From positions 341,436-405,435 of the forward strand of contig KN832574.1 of assembly GCA_000827205.1 (NCBI GenBank): 64,000 nucleotides of DNA, written 5' to 3'. A program made the translations under genes and the position numbers. Positions within the stretch are counted from its first letter, which is position 1, and every line of letters begins with the position of its first letter. Below are positions 32,966 through 43,542 of this stretch, in pieces. The notes below the pieces were generated by a model. That model saw nothing but the letters and a program-made list of their open reading frames with translations. It did not search any database and was not told where the DNA came from. Source of the stretch: Plicaturopsis crispa FD-325 SS-3. Lineage: Eukaryota > Basidiomycota > Agaricomycetes > Amylocorticiales > Amylocorticiaceae.

Positions 32966-35129
32966 ATGACCCTTTCATGCATGGACAAGTTATGGATCAA
33001 GTTCAAATCACTGGTATGGATCACTTTCTGTACTTGGGCGTGCCACTATTGAATTGCTGTCACTTTGTCCTTGAAACAGTATCTCCGAATCACGTTTTCA
33101 AAATTCACGTTGGCGTTCATGATTTTCGGCCTGTTACATTGCTTTGCCCAAGGTAAATAATTTGCATGCATCCCGCAAAGCATCCCTGACAAACACGTGT
33201 TTAGGACTGATCCAGTCTTTGATGTTTTCTCTTGACTCGGATGCCAACACACTGGTTACAAGCATTGTCGATGAGGCCCAAATCAGCAAACGAGAACTGC
33301 CATGGCTCACGCGCCAGGGAGACGATCTCGATCTCAAGCTATGCAGAGAGGTTCCTATCGACTTGACAGTCCCATCATGCTTTACGGTGTTCCAATCCGG
33401 GCAGCCCAACCTCACGCTTTCCGCGCGGGATCAAAAATGGGTTCGTATGCGCGAGATTGTTTTTTTTTTGAGATGACACCGACTCACGGATATATGCACA
33501 TCCAGGAGATAGGCAGCAGCCGCATTGTCAACGAGTCTCTGAGTACCACGAGCGACGCGCAGGGAGTCACAGTCCAGTTACCTTATGATCGAGGGACCCA
33601 GTTCTTCTCTACGCAATGCACCGAAACTCTGGTGTACCCACAGCAGGTGTAAGCTGCCGGATGACACTGTAGTGTTCCTGCATTGACGTCCTGAAATTAA
33701 TAACAGTCTTCAAAATTTCAAACGCGAGGACTTGTCGCAGATATGTGTTCAGTTCTGGCTCTTCTTCATGTCGTTTGCCGCCGTCAGTGTCTTTAAAACC
33801 GCGGGCATGCGTACATGTACTAACAAAGGATGTTCTGATTCAGGTCGCGTACGACTCCGTCCCGCATACGTGAGTCCCTCGTTATCATCGTACGCCAATT
33901 TCTGCATGCTTACACGTCTCGGAAGTGTGGCACTCCTATGTGCAAGGATTCTGACGACAGCGTGGTCGGCATATGCGCTGTGGCGTCTCTCCGACATTGA
34001 TACTGTATTCCGTGCCCTGGTATCCGATTCTGCGTCCGCATGCCAAGTAGACCTGTTTCCGACGTACTTCCAGTCTCGGAGACCACTGGCATTGGGTGAT
34101 TTGATGCTCAACATCACTGCGCTTGTTATCTCTGCATGCTTGTCCATCAACCTGCTCAAGGTTTGGAAATTTGTATCTGATTTAATAGTTAGACTGGCTG
34201 GCTGAATACTCCCGTAGGTATCCTCCTCTCGCACGTTCAAGAGAGTCGGGGCACCGCCTGAAATAATGCGCATCTATCATGTACGTTTAGGCCTACCTGA
34301 AACATGCGCGCTCCGGCTTACAGTATCTTCACGGAATCGTGTAGTACTTTCTGGCCGTCTTTGTGTGCCTTCAACTGTCGGGCTTCCTGCTCATGACCGC
34401 GATGGGCCTCTGGATCGATCAACTCTTCAACACAGGCGTGGCGTATATCTCTCGGCATACTACGATCTACATCGCTGCCTTTTTGTTCACAACCATAGTA
34501 CGCATCAGGCTGTCTTACGTACCGCTGGCCTTACTGATATGGTCGCCCCCAGACTCTTGTTCCGTGGATCATGTTGGGCTGGTTCGCCGTTCGACGCGAG
34601 GTCTGTTGTATCGTACCCGTCATTGCGAAAGGCTATTGACGTTTTGCACCAGAGGAGGCCGTTTATGACAGCGTTCCTGTCGCTAGGCTTCGTCTTCATT
34701 GCCGTGTGGTCGATCATGTTTTATTCGCAGGTCTACCGCTGGCAGTTTATCCAATTCCCGTTCTTTGCTTGCATCACCATCCAGTCCTTCGTTGTCCTCA
34801 TCGCTAGCTGCCTTCTGGGAGTGGTATGCTGGCGCAACTTTGACAAGGGTCTCGACCATTACCGTACGTCGTTTTCTGGTGTGTGCATTGCGGCGTTGCT
34901 GACTCGAGAATGCGGTTTAGTCTACGTAGAGGATGTTCTCTCTAACTCGGACTTCGAGCCGGCAGTGTTCCCTCGCGACTTGGAAAAGGGCGATGCGGCC
35001 GACGACGTCCCTGACTTCAGCGAGCTCGAACTGAAACCGAGATACCGTGCGGAGGTTCTCGACATCAAAGGCCCGGCTGCACCACATTCTCCTTACGACC
35101 CATTCCGCGCAGAGCGTGGCGGCGATTAA
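32966..35129 (+). CDS. Polytopic membrane protein with Cys-bearing loop (paralog B)
   Basis: It opens MTLSCMDKLWIKFKSL (exon 1, 48 nt as in paralog A) and continues YLRITFSKFTLAFMIFGLL into helix 1. The loop has the same cysteine pattern (KLCREVP, PSCFTVFQSGQP, TQCTETLVYPQQ), and the seven following helices align with paralog A throughout, for example LCARILTTAWSAYALW, LQLSGFLLMTAMGLW and FVFIAVWSIMFYSQVYRW. The tail begins YVEDVLSNSDFEPAVFPRD and ends at 35127-35129. The loop carries one intron absent from paralog A (33441-33505, donor GTTCGT), and the loop is shorter and less acidic there. All other splice sites followed keep frame. Function unknown; the pair is a tandem duplicate split by the thioesterase gene. 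Confidence 0.85.
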
Positions 35130-35268
35130 AAGCATCGAATGCACCCTGCGTACACAGAGATACCCACTTATTAGACTGTATCAATAGCTCGCCACAGGCA
35201 TCATCCACTTCAACGCTGGACCTTTACTTATACCCAAAAATGGAGACTCGCGATTGACCCCGTCAGTG

Positions 35269-37460
35269 TCAGATCCAGTATGGATGGGCGTTTGTCACGT
35301 CCTCGACATGATTGAGCGTCACGCAACCACCTCCCTTTATGCATTTGGCCATCGACGTCGCGACTTCGAGTCCTTCATAATATGCGCCGTGCATAAATCC
35401 TAGAAGCCATTAACCAATGACATTGTCCCCTAGTAATGACATGAGCTTCAACTCACCAAAGAACTTCTGGCTAGTAGCCTCCCCAGCAAACCAGAGGCGA
35501 TCGTCGACGGTGGCGCGTAGATTCTCGTGATGCTCGCTGAAGAACGAGGACGGCCAGTTGGAGTACGACCCGCGGAACACTACGGTGTGCCCGTGTCAGT
35601 GTGCGAGCAGATAATTGAACGGCATCTGACACATACGTGGGTCGGAGAACCAGCGATTATAATGGAAGGCAAGAGGCTCGGGGACGTCTACGTCCGGGAA
35701 CATGTTCCGGACGACGCCCATGACTTCCGCCTGGACTTCGGTGTCTGACAGCGCCTCTATGCGTTGAGAGAAGTCGCCCTGAAGGACCGGTGCATAAGTT
35801 GCTGACACTGGGAGTCTAGCGGTAGAGGTAAAATACCGTGACGGTTACGAAGAATATCCCTGATCCAAGGAAGAATTTGGCGTGGTCCAGAGATTGCCAT
35901 ACCGGATAACGTCTGGGCCATCAATAGTGAGTCTGCGGTGCCTTAGATAAAGGAAGAGAATTACCCTCTTTCGGTGTCTGCATATAACGCCATCTGTGAA
36001 GGCGCTCAGGCTACAATTGCCAAAGACGACGAAAGTAAACACCCTTGCCTCGTTGTCTGCCCAGAATTTCTTGGGGAACTGCAAAAATATTTTCGAGTAC
36101 GTTGCCTGAAGGTCTGGTCAATACCTGTGCCTCTATTTGTACACGAGCTTCTTCACCATGGTCATACTTTGGATGGCCTCCTATGCACAGGCCGTTAGTG
36201 TACGTGATTTTTCTGACACTTTGGGGCGAACCTCTTTCCATTGTGGCAACTCCGGTACAAAGCGCACATCGTCGTGCTGCAGCACGCCCAAGCTAAAGGT
36301 GCACAGAGCGTAATCGGCGGTCAGCGTCTCTCCGTCCGCTAGTACCACGCTGACCCCGGAGTTCGAGTACGAGATGTTCTGGACGAGAGCATTGAGGGCG
36401 AGCTGGCTCGGATCCAAGAAGTCGTCGGCCTCTGCTTGAATGTATTCTTTGAAGCCGCGCTGGTCGATGGACATCAGGTTATCGTCTCCGAATGTGTTGT
36501 AAGTGAAGTTGTTTCCCTGACAGTGGGCATCATCCATTGATTGTCGAAGGAGGTTTGAGAGTATAGTACACATACCCATGAGCTCGCGATCCAGGACGAC
36601 TCTTCGGGTGTCTGTGCGTACTCCCTACGAAATGAGCGTCATGGGATGAAGTACGAGTCTGCCATATGAAACAGAACACTGACCAATCGAATTGATAGTA
36701 TTCACTTGCTGCGGCATGGGCGGTCCTGGATTTGGCACCACCAAGCGAATACCCGGTCCTGGCTGTTCCATCGACAAGCTTCTTCGCAACCCGTGCACCT
36801 ATACGTATAATCAGCACAGTTTTAGACTATTTGTCAACACGCATACCGGCAGAGACTGTGAGGTCGGTATACGCATCCACAGACTGGTTGAACACGTCCA
36901 GATAGTCCACGGCACCAGTGTGGTCGTACGTTTCTGGGGGACCGAAGTACTACGTCAAATGGGTCCACAAGACCGTTGGACAGGAGATGCAACTCACTGA
37001 TGTCATCCCAGTCATTGTATACCGTGTGAAGCCCGTGCTTTTGGGCGAGTGTAAGTATCGGATTGGGAGGCCCGTCTCCATCCTGGGTGCCTTGTATCTT
37101 GGCGTAAAAACCATCGCCCGTACTAAGCCTCTCATCTCTGGGCATTCAGACGAACAAACAGCGTACCCAGTTGGCTCCAAGCTCCAGAACAACCTCTTTT
37201 CCGGGGGCACCGAATGTTATCGATTTGAGGCGGCCGCCTAGTTGATCCTGCGCTTCAACGAGCATGAAATCGTCGATGCCCTGCTCGTGCAGGGTCCGGG
37301 CTGCGATTACGCCCGCAATCCCACCGCCCAGGATGAGTACTTTGACATCATTAGCGCGTTTGGTAGCGTCTGTGGCCGAGTCTGCACCAGGGATGCTACG
37401 GCTGGTGACAACGGACCCCAAGGCGAGCAGAGAGAGCGCAAAGAAGATTTTTGAAGCCAT
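35269..37460 (-). CDS. Secreted FAD-dependent amine (polyamine-type) oxidase
   Basis: Flavin amine oxidases oxidise polyamines or other primary and secondary amines, releasing an aldehyde and H2O2. The ATG at 37458-37460 opens a clear signal peptide, MASKIFFALSLLALGSVVTS. The FAD-binding motif follows (VLILGGGIAGVIAARTL, then LVEAQDQLGGRLKS) with LELGANWV, the usual amine-oxidase order. Downstream exons give GARVAKKLVDGTARTGYSL, the substrate-domain segment NNFTYNTFGDDNLMSIDQRG, DYALCTFSLGVLQHDDVRF, and the C-terminal FAD contact region FRGSYSNWPSSF to RLWFAGEATSQKFFGFMHG. The stop is at 35269-35271. About ten short introns were followed in outline, so exact boundaries in the middle are less certain. 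A secreted role, for example in amine use or peroxide supply, is inferred from the signal peptide. Confidence 0.9.
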
Positions 37461-37958
37461 GGGATAGGTCTTCTTGCGGCTTTCATGTCCCGCTGCTATA
37501 TGTATAGCACATGGTGATTCGGCATGAGAAGCCAAGGAGAATTGCGAGCCATGAGCGCCTGAGCAGGCGCGCGAATGAACTGAGATAGCTGGAAAGTGTC
37601 GTAAGTGCCTGATCAAGTAGTCTGAACACTGAAATGACATTGCTGTAGCTGTGTGCATACCTTGGGCTGAACTTGGGCTACCTAGTTATATGCTATGCTG
37701 CGGCGCCGTTCTATGGCATTAACAGCTCTGTCAGAGCCAATTTCAATGACTTTCATTCGATTGTTGAACAGTTGTTGAACGTTGAACGTTGAGTCTAAGC
37801 GAGGCAAGTTAGCGAGCCTCATTTCCGATATCAACGTCGAAATTTGTAAATCACACAAAGATAAGATTATCGGTGCATGTCTGCATGTCTACAGGCTAGT
37901 ACTATCACTTTGCTATGGCACAGTGTTTTGTGTTTGCTTCCGGAGGAAAAATGCCGGT
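37461..37958. promoter_or_regulatory. Upstream region of the amine oxidase
   Basis: The amine oxidase and the NCS1 permease are on the same strand, so this is the oxidase promoter plus the permease 3' end. It contains a tandem GTTGAACGTTGAACGTTGA run at about 37772-37791. No gene was recognised. Confidence 0.45.
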
Positions 37959-39902
37959 CTACACCGTCACCTCGGACGTATGAGCACCCCGCGCACCGTC
38001 TTTAGTCCCTTTTTCTATGCTATGCACGCTGCCACTGACACTGTCTGATCCTTTCCCCTCCTCGTCATACTCAACATCGTCTTCAGTGTGTCCAATCACA
38101 GCCTCGTCCATGTACGTCGCGCGCGCAGGGAACAGTGCCGAGGCAGCGTAGTACACAGTGGAGGCCACCACGAACCCATATATCCACGCGAAACTGAAGG
38201 TGTCGACGGCGCCGCCTACGTTTATGGCGGGATTGATGCTCGACACGAGCCCGGGTAGGTTGGGGACGACACTGCAGAGCAGCGCGAGCACGGCGCGCCA
38301 ATTCGTGCCGTAGGAGTAGAAGTAGCGCCCCTTGGGATCGTACATTGCGGGCACGTCGACGTGCGTTTTGTGGACGAGCCAGTACTATTGGAGAAGTCAA
38401 AGCGCGATCAGGCTGCATTGCACGAGTGTCAAGAGACGGAGACTTACATCGGTAACCATGATCCCAGCAAAAGGACCTAGGAATACGGAATATCCGTTCA
38501 TGAAAGAGAGGAATCCGGTTGCCTGCGCGAGGATCTCCCAGGGGCAAAGAGCCCACCCGCCGACAAACGCACATATGATCTGCCCGCGGCGAATGTTGAT
38601 GTACCTTGGAAATAGCACAGTCATGTCATTGCCGGCACAGAGCGAGTTCGCAGAGATATTCGTGCCCAGCCTGGTGAGAAGAACAGTCAGGCAGGTGGAG
38701 CTAGAGCAGGACGCCTGGAACACACGTTGTAAGAACGAAGGCAAAGCTAGCGAAGAATGCGGCTGCGCGATTGTCCCACTGGTCGATGAGCTTAAGCGGA
38801 TCCCACAGAACAGCGCCGTAGAGTTGAATCCCAGCACTGGTGACTGCGATGCCAACAAAGCCACAGAGTGTGAAGACCACAGGGATGATGATCAGCTGGA
38901 TGTACTGGTGACGTTCATTCTTCGCATATCGCTAGAAATGGAGAAAGTTAGAAGCCTTTCACAGCACAGTGACATATAATTCCTACCGTGAAGTCTGGAA
39001 TATTGACGGCTAGGGTCGAGTATATTCCGAGCGCGCTATTCAGTGCACTAAGCCATGCCCAGCTGAGTGCACTCCCATGCAGCGCAGTATGCTCAGCCAA
39101 TATTCCGCCGCTGGAATTCGACGGCACTTTGACGAAAGCCCAGATCAACATGGCTAGCCAAGTAGGCGGCACGATGATAGCCTTAGCCAGGAAGAGCCAT
39201 CGAATCCGTTGCGGGGAGACGAGCATAAATGGGAATTGGATGAGCCAGTACAGAAAGTAGCACATCAGACCGGACGTCGTGATGTTCGCGGACGCTGGAA
39301 GGTGGTTGGGCATGCGCGCGAGCGAAGGCCATATCGCTTTTAGCATCTTCAGGAGACAATTGTGAGTGGCGTAAGGATGAGAGAATGACAAGCCCAAACT
39401 TACTTGGTAAACACATTCGGACCCCGTGAATGTCTGGATGCCAAACCAGAACATGGATAGGATGACGCGCGATATAACTGAGAAGTAGGAGAACCAGAAG
39501 CCGAATGACGAGCGGTTGAGCACGGGGAAAGGGATATGCAAACGCGCACCTATGGTGCCGTTTGCGACCATAGTGAACGCGATGATGATATGACCCACAG
39601 CAATAGCAGGCAAAGCCTGGCGCCAACCTGGGCACGACCGCGTCAGAAAATACGTGCATTCTGCCATGCAAAGGATGAAGGACGCAACTGAGACCCAGAC
39701 CGGCCAGCATCGTGCTGGCGAGCTCCCACACGGCGACGTTCGTCGCGTCGGATATCCAGTACGCGATGTAGTTCCACGTCGTCCATGTGCGAAGGCGTGG
39801 CGGCACAGGGTCCATGTCGCGGTTCGACCATCGCGAGCTCGGCGCGAACGACGACGAGGGCGGGGCAAGCGCCCAATATCCAGGCTTGAGGATATGGGCC
39901 AT
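37959..39902 (-). CDS. NCS1-family nucleobase/allantoin-type permease
   Basis: NCS1 symporters bring uracil, allantoin, uridine, cytosine or related compounds through the plasma membrane with protons. The start MAHILKPGYWALAPPSSSF leads to SRWSNRDMDPVPPRLRTW, then TTWNYIAYWISDATNVAVWE, the family signature ahead of helix 1. A splice gives TMLAGWRQALPAIAVGH, then GARLHIPFPVLNRSSFGFWF, IQTFTGSECVYQMLKAIWP, SWAWLSALNSALGIYSTLAV, NIPDFT, GTNISANSLCAGNDMTVLFP, INIRRGQIICAFVGGWALCP, GFLSFMNGYSVFLGPFAG, and DVPAMYDPKGRYFY. The C-terminus is acidic (DDVEYDEEGKGSDSVSG), ending at 37959-37961. About twelve hydrophobic helices can be counted. The sequence resembles the uracil/uridine/allantoin (Fur-type) branch; the exact substrate cannot be read. 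Confidence 0.93.
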
Positions 39903-40913
39903 GGCGCGGCGATGTGGTGGGGGGCGTCAACGACTGTGGGAGTTGGACCCACATCTTTATCGTGCAACTCCAACAGGCGTGGTGCGCAGAGATAAGCAGA
40001 CGGTGGCAAAAGGTGCTCTATCTTAGACCCAGATGCGTTAACGCGGCCATCGCGCAGGGTCAAGAGATCTAAGCGAATGACTGACAGAGATTAGCATATG
40101 GGCCCCGATTAGATATGAAAAAACACTCACCCACGCCGCCGAGCGGAACCAGAAATCGAAATCGAAAGACCATTTCGAAACCGGTGAGAAAAAACAGAAG
40201 AAACGCGTCGCAACTCGTAGGCAGATGAGGACAAACGATTCTGCCAACGGAAGTACTGTCGCTATAGCACATTATAACACTCAGAGCGAGGCTAATCGTG
40301 CCAGCTCCCTGCACCTAGCCCTATGGACCATAATTAAGCGTGTGATAGCCTCGCGATGAGAGCTCCGCCCGTAGAAGCACATTACGAAGAGGCGGAAAGT
40401 TGAAACCGATGTCCGGTAACAAGACATTGCTCCTGGACCTTAGACGAAAGTGACTCGCAAGGTGATTCAAGGCCTTTACGCATTATCATTTGCCTACACA
40501 CTTGAACAAGGAATGACGTTAGGATGCAATGCGAGACAATAGACTAACTTGACGGACCATACTGATACAAATTGTCCTCGAGGCAGGTATGCAACTTCAA
40601 AATACCACTCAAGATGTGTGGACTTGGTTGTGCCTCGGTGGGGTAGAGTCCATGCAGTAGCAAGTCGTCAAGGCGTGCACACCGCCAATACGTGCTAGAA
40701 CAACCGTGTTTATGCGTAAAAATATAAAGGAAACACGGTGGTTCGTTTGGCGTCGGCGACTAGAGGAGAGAGAGCGTTTCGGAAACGAACGGCGCGAGAC
40801 GGCGCGACGCCACCGACGTCCAAATCCGTAACTTATAAGCACCGGTCTCGAGTCGGCTGCTGTGTAACTTTGACTGCTACCACTACTTACTCTGCCCGCC
40901 GCCTCCTCTTCCG
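39903..40913. promoter_or_regulatory. Divergent promoter region, NCS1 permease and C1 kinase
   Basis: Two outward genes share about 1 kb. A TATA-like ACTTATAAGC at 40831-40840 lies about 75 bp before the kinase start. No gene is supported within it. Confidence 0.45.
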
Positions 40914-43011
40914 ATGGGCTCAGACGCGTTCGATGTCATTCCCTTCGAGGATATCAAGGGCGATTGGAAGAAACTGGGCTCAGGATCTTTTGGAAATGTC
41001 TACAAGGGTCAGCTCCATCGGCACCAGGTTGAACACGGCCGGTCTTACTTACCCATTGGTCCCCCAGCCTCGTACCTTGGTATCGACGTCGCCATAAAGG
41101 AGGTCTTACCATCCAACGAATACGATGTAGCCAAATACTTCGAGCGCGAGTGGCGGTTAATGAAGTGAGTAATGTTGTCTTCAAATATCTCCAATGTGCG
41201 CTCGCCGCGATTATGGTACCAATCGGCGGTGACGGTTTCGCGCCCCCCGTTTTGACTGTTGTTTGTGCTTGCACGGAACATGACAATACGACGGTGCACT
41301 GGATCGACAAAAGGGCGTTCTTGTGCCAGTCCCAACCTTTGGATCGAACTACGCTCGACGACCTCTCGCTTGTCGGCATTTGCTTACTGAAATTCCTCCT
41401 CACAGGGAAGCACGACATCCAAATGTCGTGCTCTACCTTGGACTATCGCGCGCACCTGAGCCCGACAACCGAATATTCATCATCAGTGAATACATTGAGA
41501 ACGGAAATCTGCGCATGTACATCCATGACAAAACGAAGCCCCTTCCATGGCGACTCCGTCTTTCCTTTGCCACCGACATTGCCCGCGCACTTGCCTACCT
41601 TCACGCCCGGAAATGCATGTGAGTGCTCCTGGAATTGTTCCGCTAGCCTCTCGAGATGCTTACCAAGCACGTTAGTCACCGAGATCTCAAGGGCGAAAAT
41701 CTGCTATGCACAGAGAACGGCCGACTAAAGATCACAGACTTTGGTTTTGCGCGAATCGCGGCACGGAACGACGACGAGTCGAAGCGGCTCACTTTCTGCG
41801 GAACAGATTCGTACATGTCCCCCGAAATTCTCATCGGTGACCCCTTCGATCTCCCCACCGACATATTCTCCCTCGGCGTCATCTTCTGCGAACTTGCAGC
41901 ACGGAAACTTGCGGATGACCACACTTTCAAGCGCACAGCTCCGGGGTTTGGCATCGACGCACAGGAGGTCCACCAACTCGCGAGTCCGGGCTGTCCTCCG
42001 GCCTTCATTTCGCTTGCCCTCGATTGCCTTTCCGAAGATCCAGCCGCCCGCCCGACCACCCGCGCTGTCCTCGAACGCCTTCGCGAGATCGAAGCCGAGA
42101 TTCTTTTGCGTCCCTCTGACGGCCAGGACTTACATGTTGGCTCCGTCAAGCTCATGTCGGCCGCGAGACGCCCCGGGGCGGCGCCGCGCATTCCAAGCTT
42201 CGGCCAAGGCGCTGGAAAGGACGCACCACACACTCACGCGGAAGACTCAGACTCGGACACGAGCGACGATGAGCTGATGGAGGCCGTGGCGAATCTCGAA
42301 AGTGCACGCGTGGGCAACGGAAGTGCTTGGGGCCAGAGCCAGCAGCCCCTCCTCGACGACATGTCGAGCACTGCGTCCACGGTGAGCACGTACTCCGAAT
42401 ACAGCACAACAGTCATCCGCTCCCCGCCTGCCTCGCTCTCCTCCGTCCTCACCGTCCGCCCAAATGGATCGCCCACCCAAGAAATCACGCCGTCTGCCGA
42501 ATCATTGATGTCCATCGCGTCATACCACACGGCGCACTCTTCGATAGCGCCCTCGATAGCGATGGCTACGGAGGGTGGATCGACCATTCGCTCGCTTCCG
42601 CTTGTGCATCGGTTCACCCTCATCAAGCCGGGTGCGAAGCGGGCAGCGGCTCCGGCTGCTGCTACGCCGCCTGGTCGATCGACCTCGCCTGCTCGAGCTG
42701 GGGAAGGATCATGGAACCCTTTGGACCTGTTCTTCTCGAGCGGTCTGCTTGTCGCCAAGTGCGATATCTGCACGAAGCGCCTGGGCTGGAAGCCTGTGCT
42801 TGAGTGCGACGACTGCGGCTTGAGGTAAGTTTCTCTACTTAAATGAGGCCCATATTTTGCCCCATTTGACTGACCATTCATTGGTAGAACGCACGTGAAG
42901 TGCGGAGAACTTGCGCCGCGCGACTGCGGTCTCCGTCCACCACGCCCCGGGCCTGGCTCCGCTCCCTCCACACCGCTCAAAGCGAAGGCACAATTTGCCT
43001 CACCCCGGTAA
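40914..43011 (+). CDS. Protein kinase with C-terminal C1-type zinc finger
   Basis: Four exons (40914-41164, 41406-41618, 41676-42824, 42888-43011) sum to 1737 nt, giving 578 residues. The kinase domain fills about residues 15-300: the glycine loop LGSGSFGNVYKG, the VAIKEV lysine, the catalytic loop HRDLKGENLL, DFGFARI and CGTDSYMSPEILIGDPFDLP. All key catalytic residues are present and the type is serine/threonine TKL-like. A disordered Ser/Ala-rich linker follows. The C-terminus (about 500-560) has a C1 zinc-binding pattern: CDIC, CDDCGLRTH, VKC and GELAPRDC, with the leading histidine in VHRFTLIKPG but separated from the first Cys pair by a longer insert than usual. C1 domains bind lipid (diacylglycerol) or proteins. 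The first intron is long for this genome (241 nt). The target pathway is unknown. Confidence 0.93.
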
Positions 43012-43542
43012 CAATCCCTCGCGACCCACATCCACCCGATCTTGCCGCTGGACCATCAGTACATACACCGCGACAGTGTAGCCCAATACGTGTATCTTAC
43101 GACCTCACGACCCCCCTGCATTATTTTCCATCCGCGTCGATTTGTCTGCATCTTGTGTCTTTATTCACCATTCTCCGAGAAGACTGCCGCGCTACATAGC
43201 ACTCCCACAACATTCACGCACTTACGTCTATATATCCCTAACGGGCAACCGTTGTAATTTTCGGACAGGCCAAGGACAGGCAGCGAGTTTCTGTGTGCGG
43301 TACCACTCAATTATACCTAGCATATACACTGTACAGTTGACCCCAATTGAAGAGTGGTACTGAAGGCATGGCGTAGCTGAGTACATTTGTTCGATAAATC
43401 AGGTACAGATGTTGGTTTGCTTAGTTGTATACTAGTCATGGCATAAAGTCCTCCTCATGCAATTGTACATAATTCAAAAATCCATGGGCCCTTGGGAGAA
43501 AGTACTGAATAAGAGCACTTGACAGTCGACGCTATTAAGAAC
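43012..43542. other. Convergent 3' region
   Basis: The C1 kinase and the MLKL-NTD gene end towards each other. It holds short open frames and AT-rich stretches and no supported gene. Confidence 0.4.
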
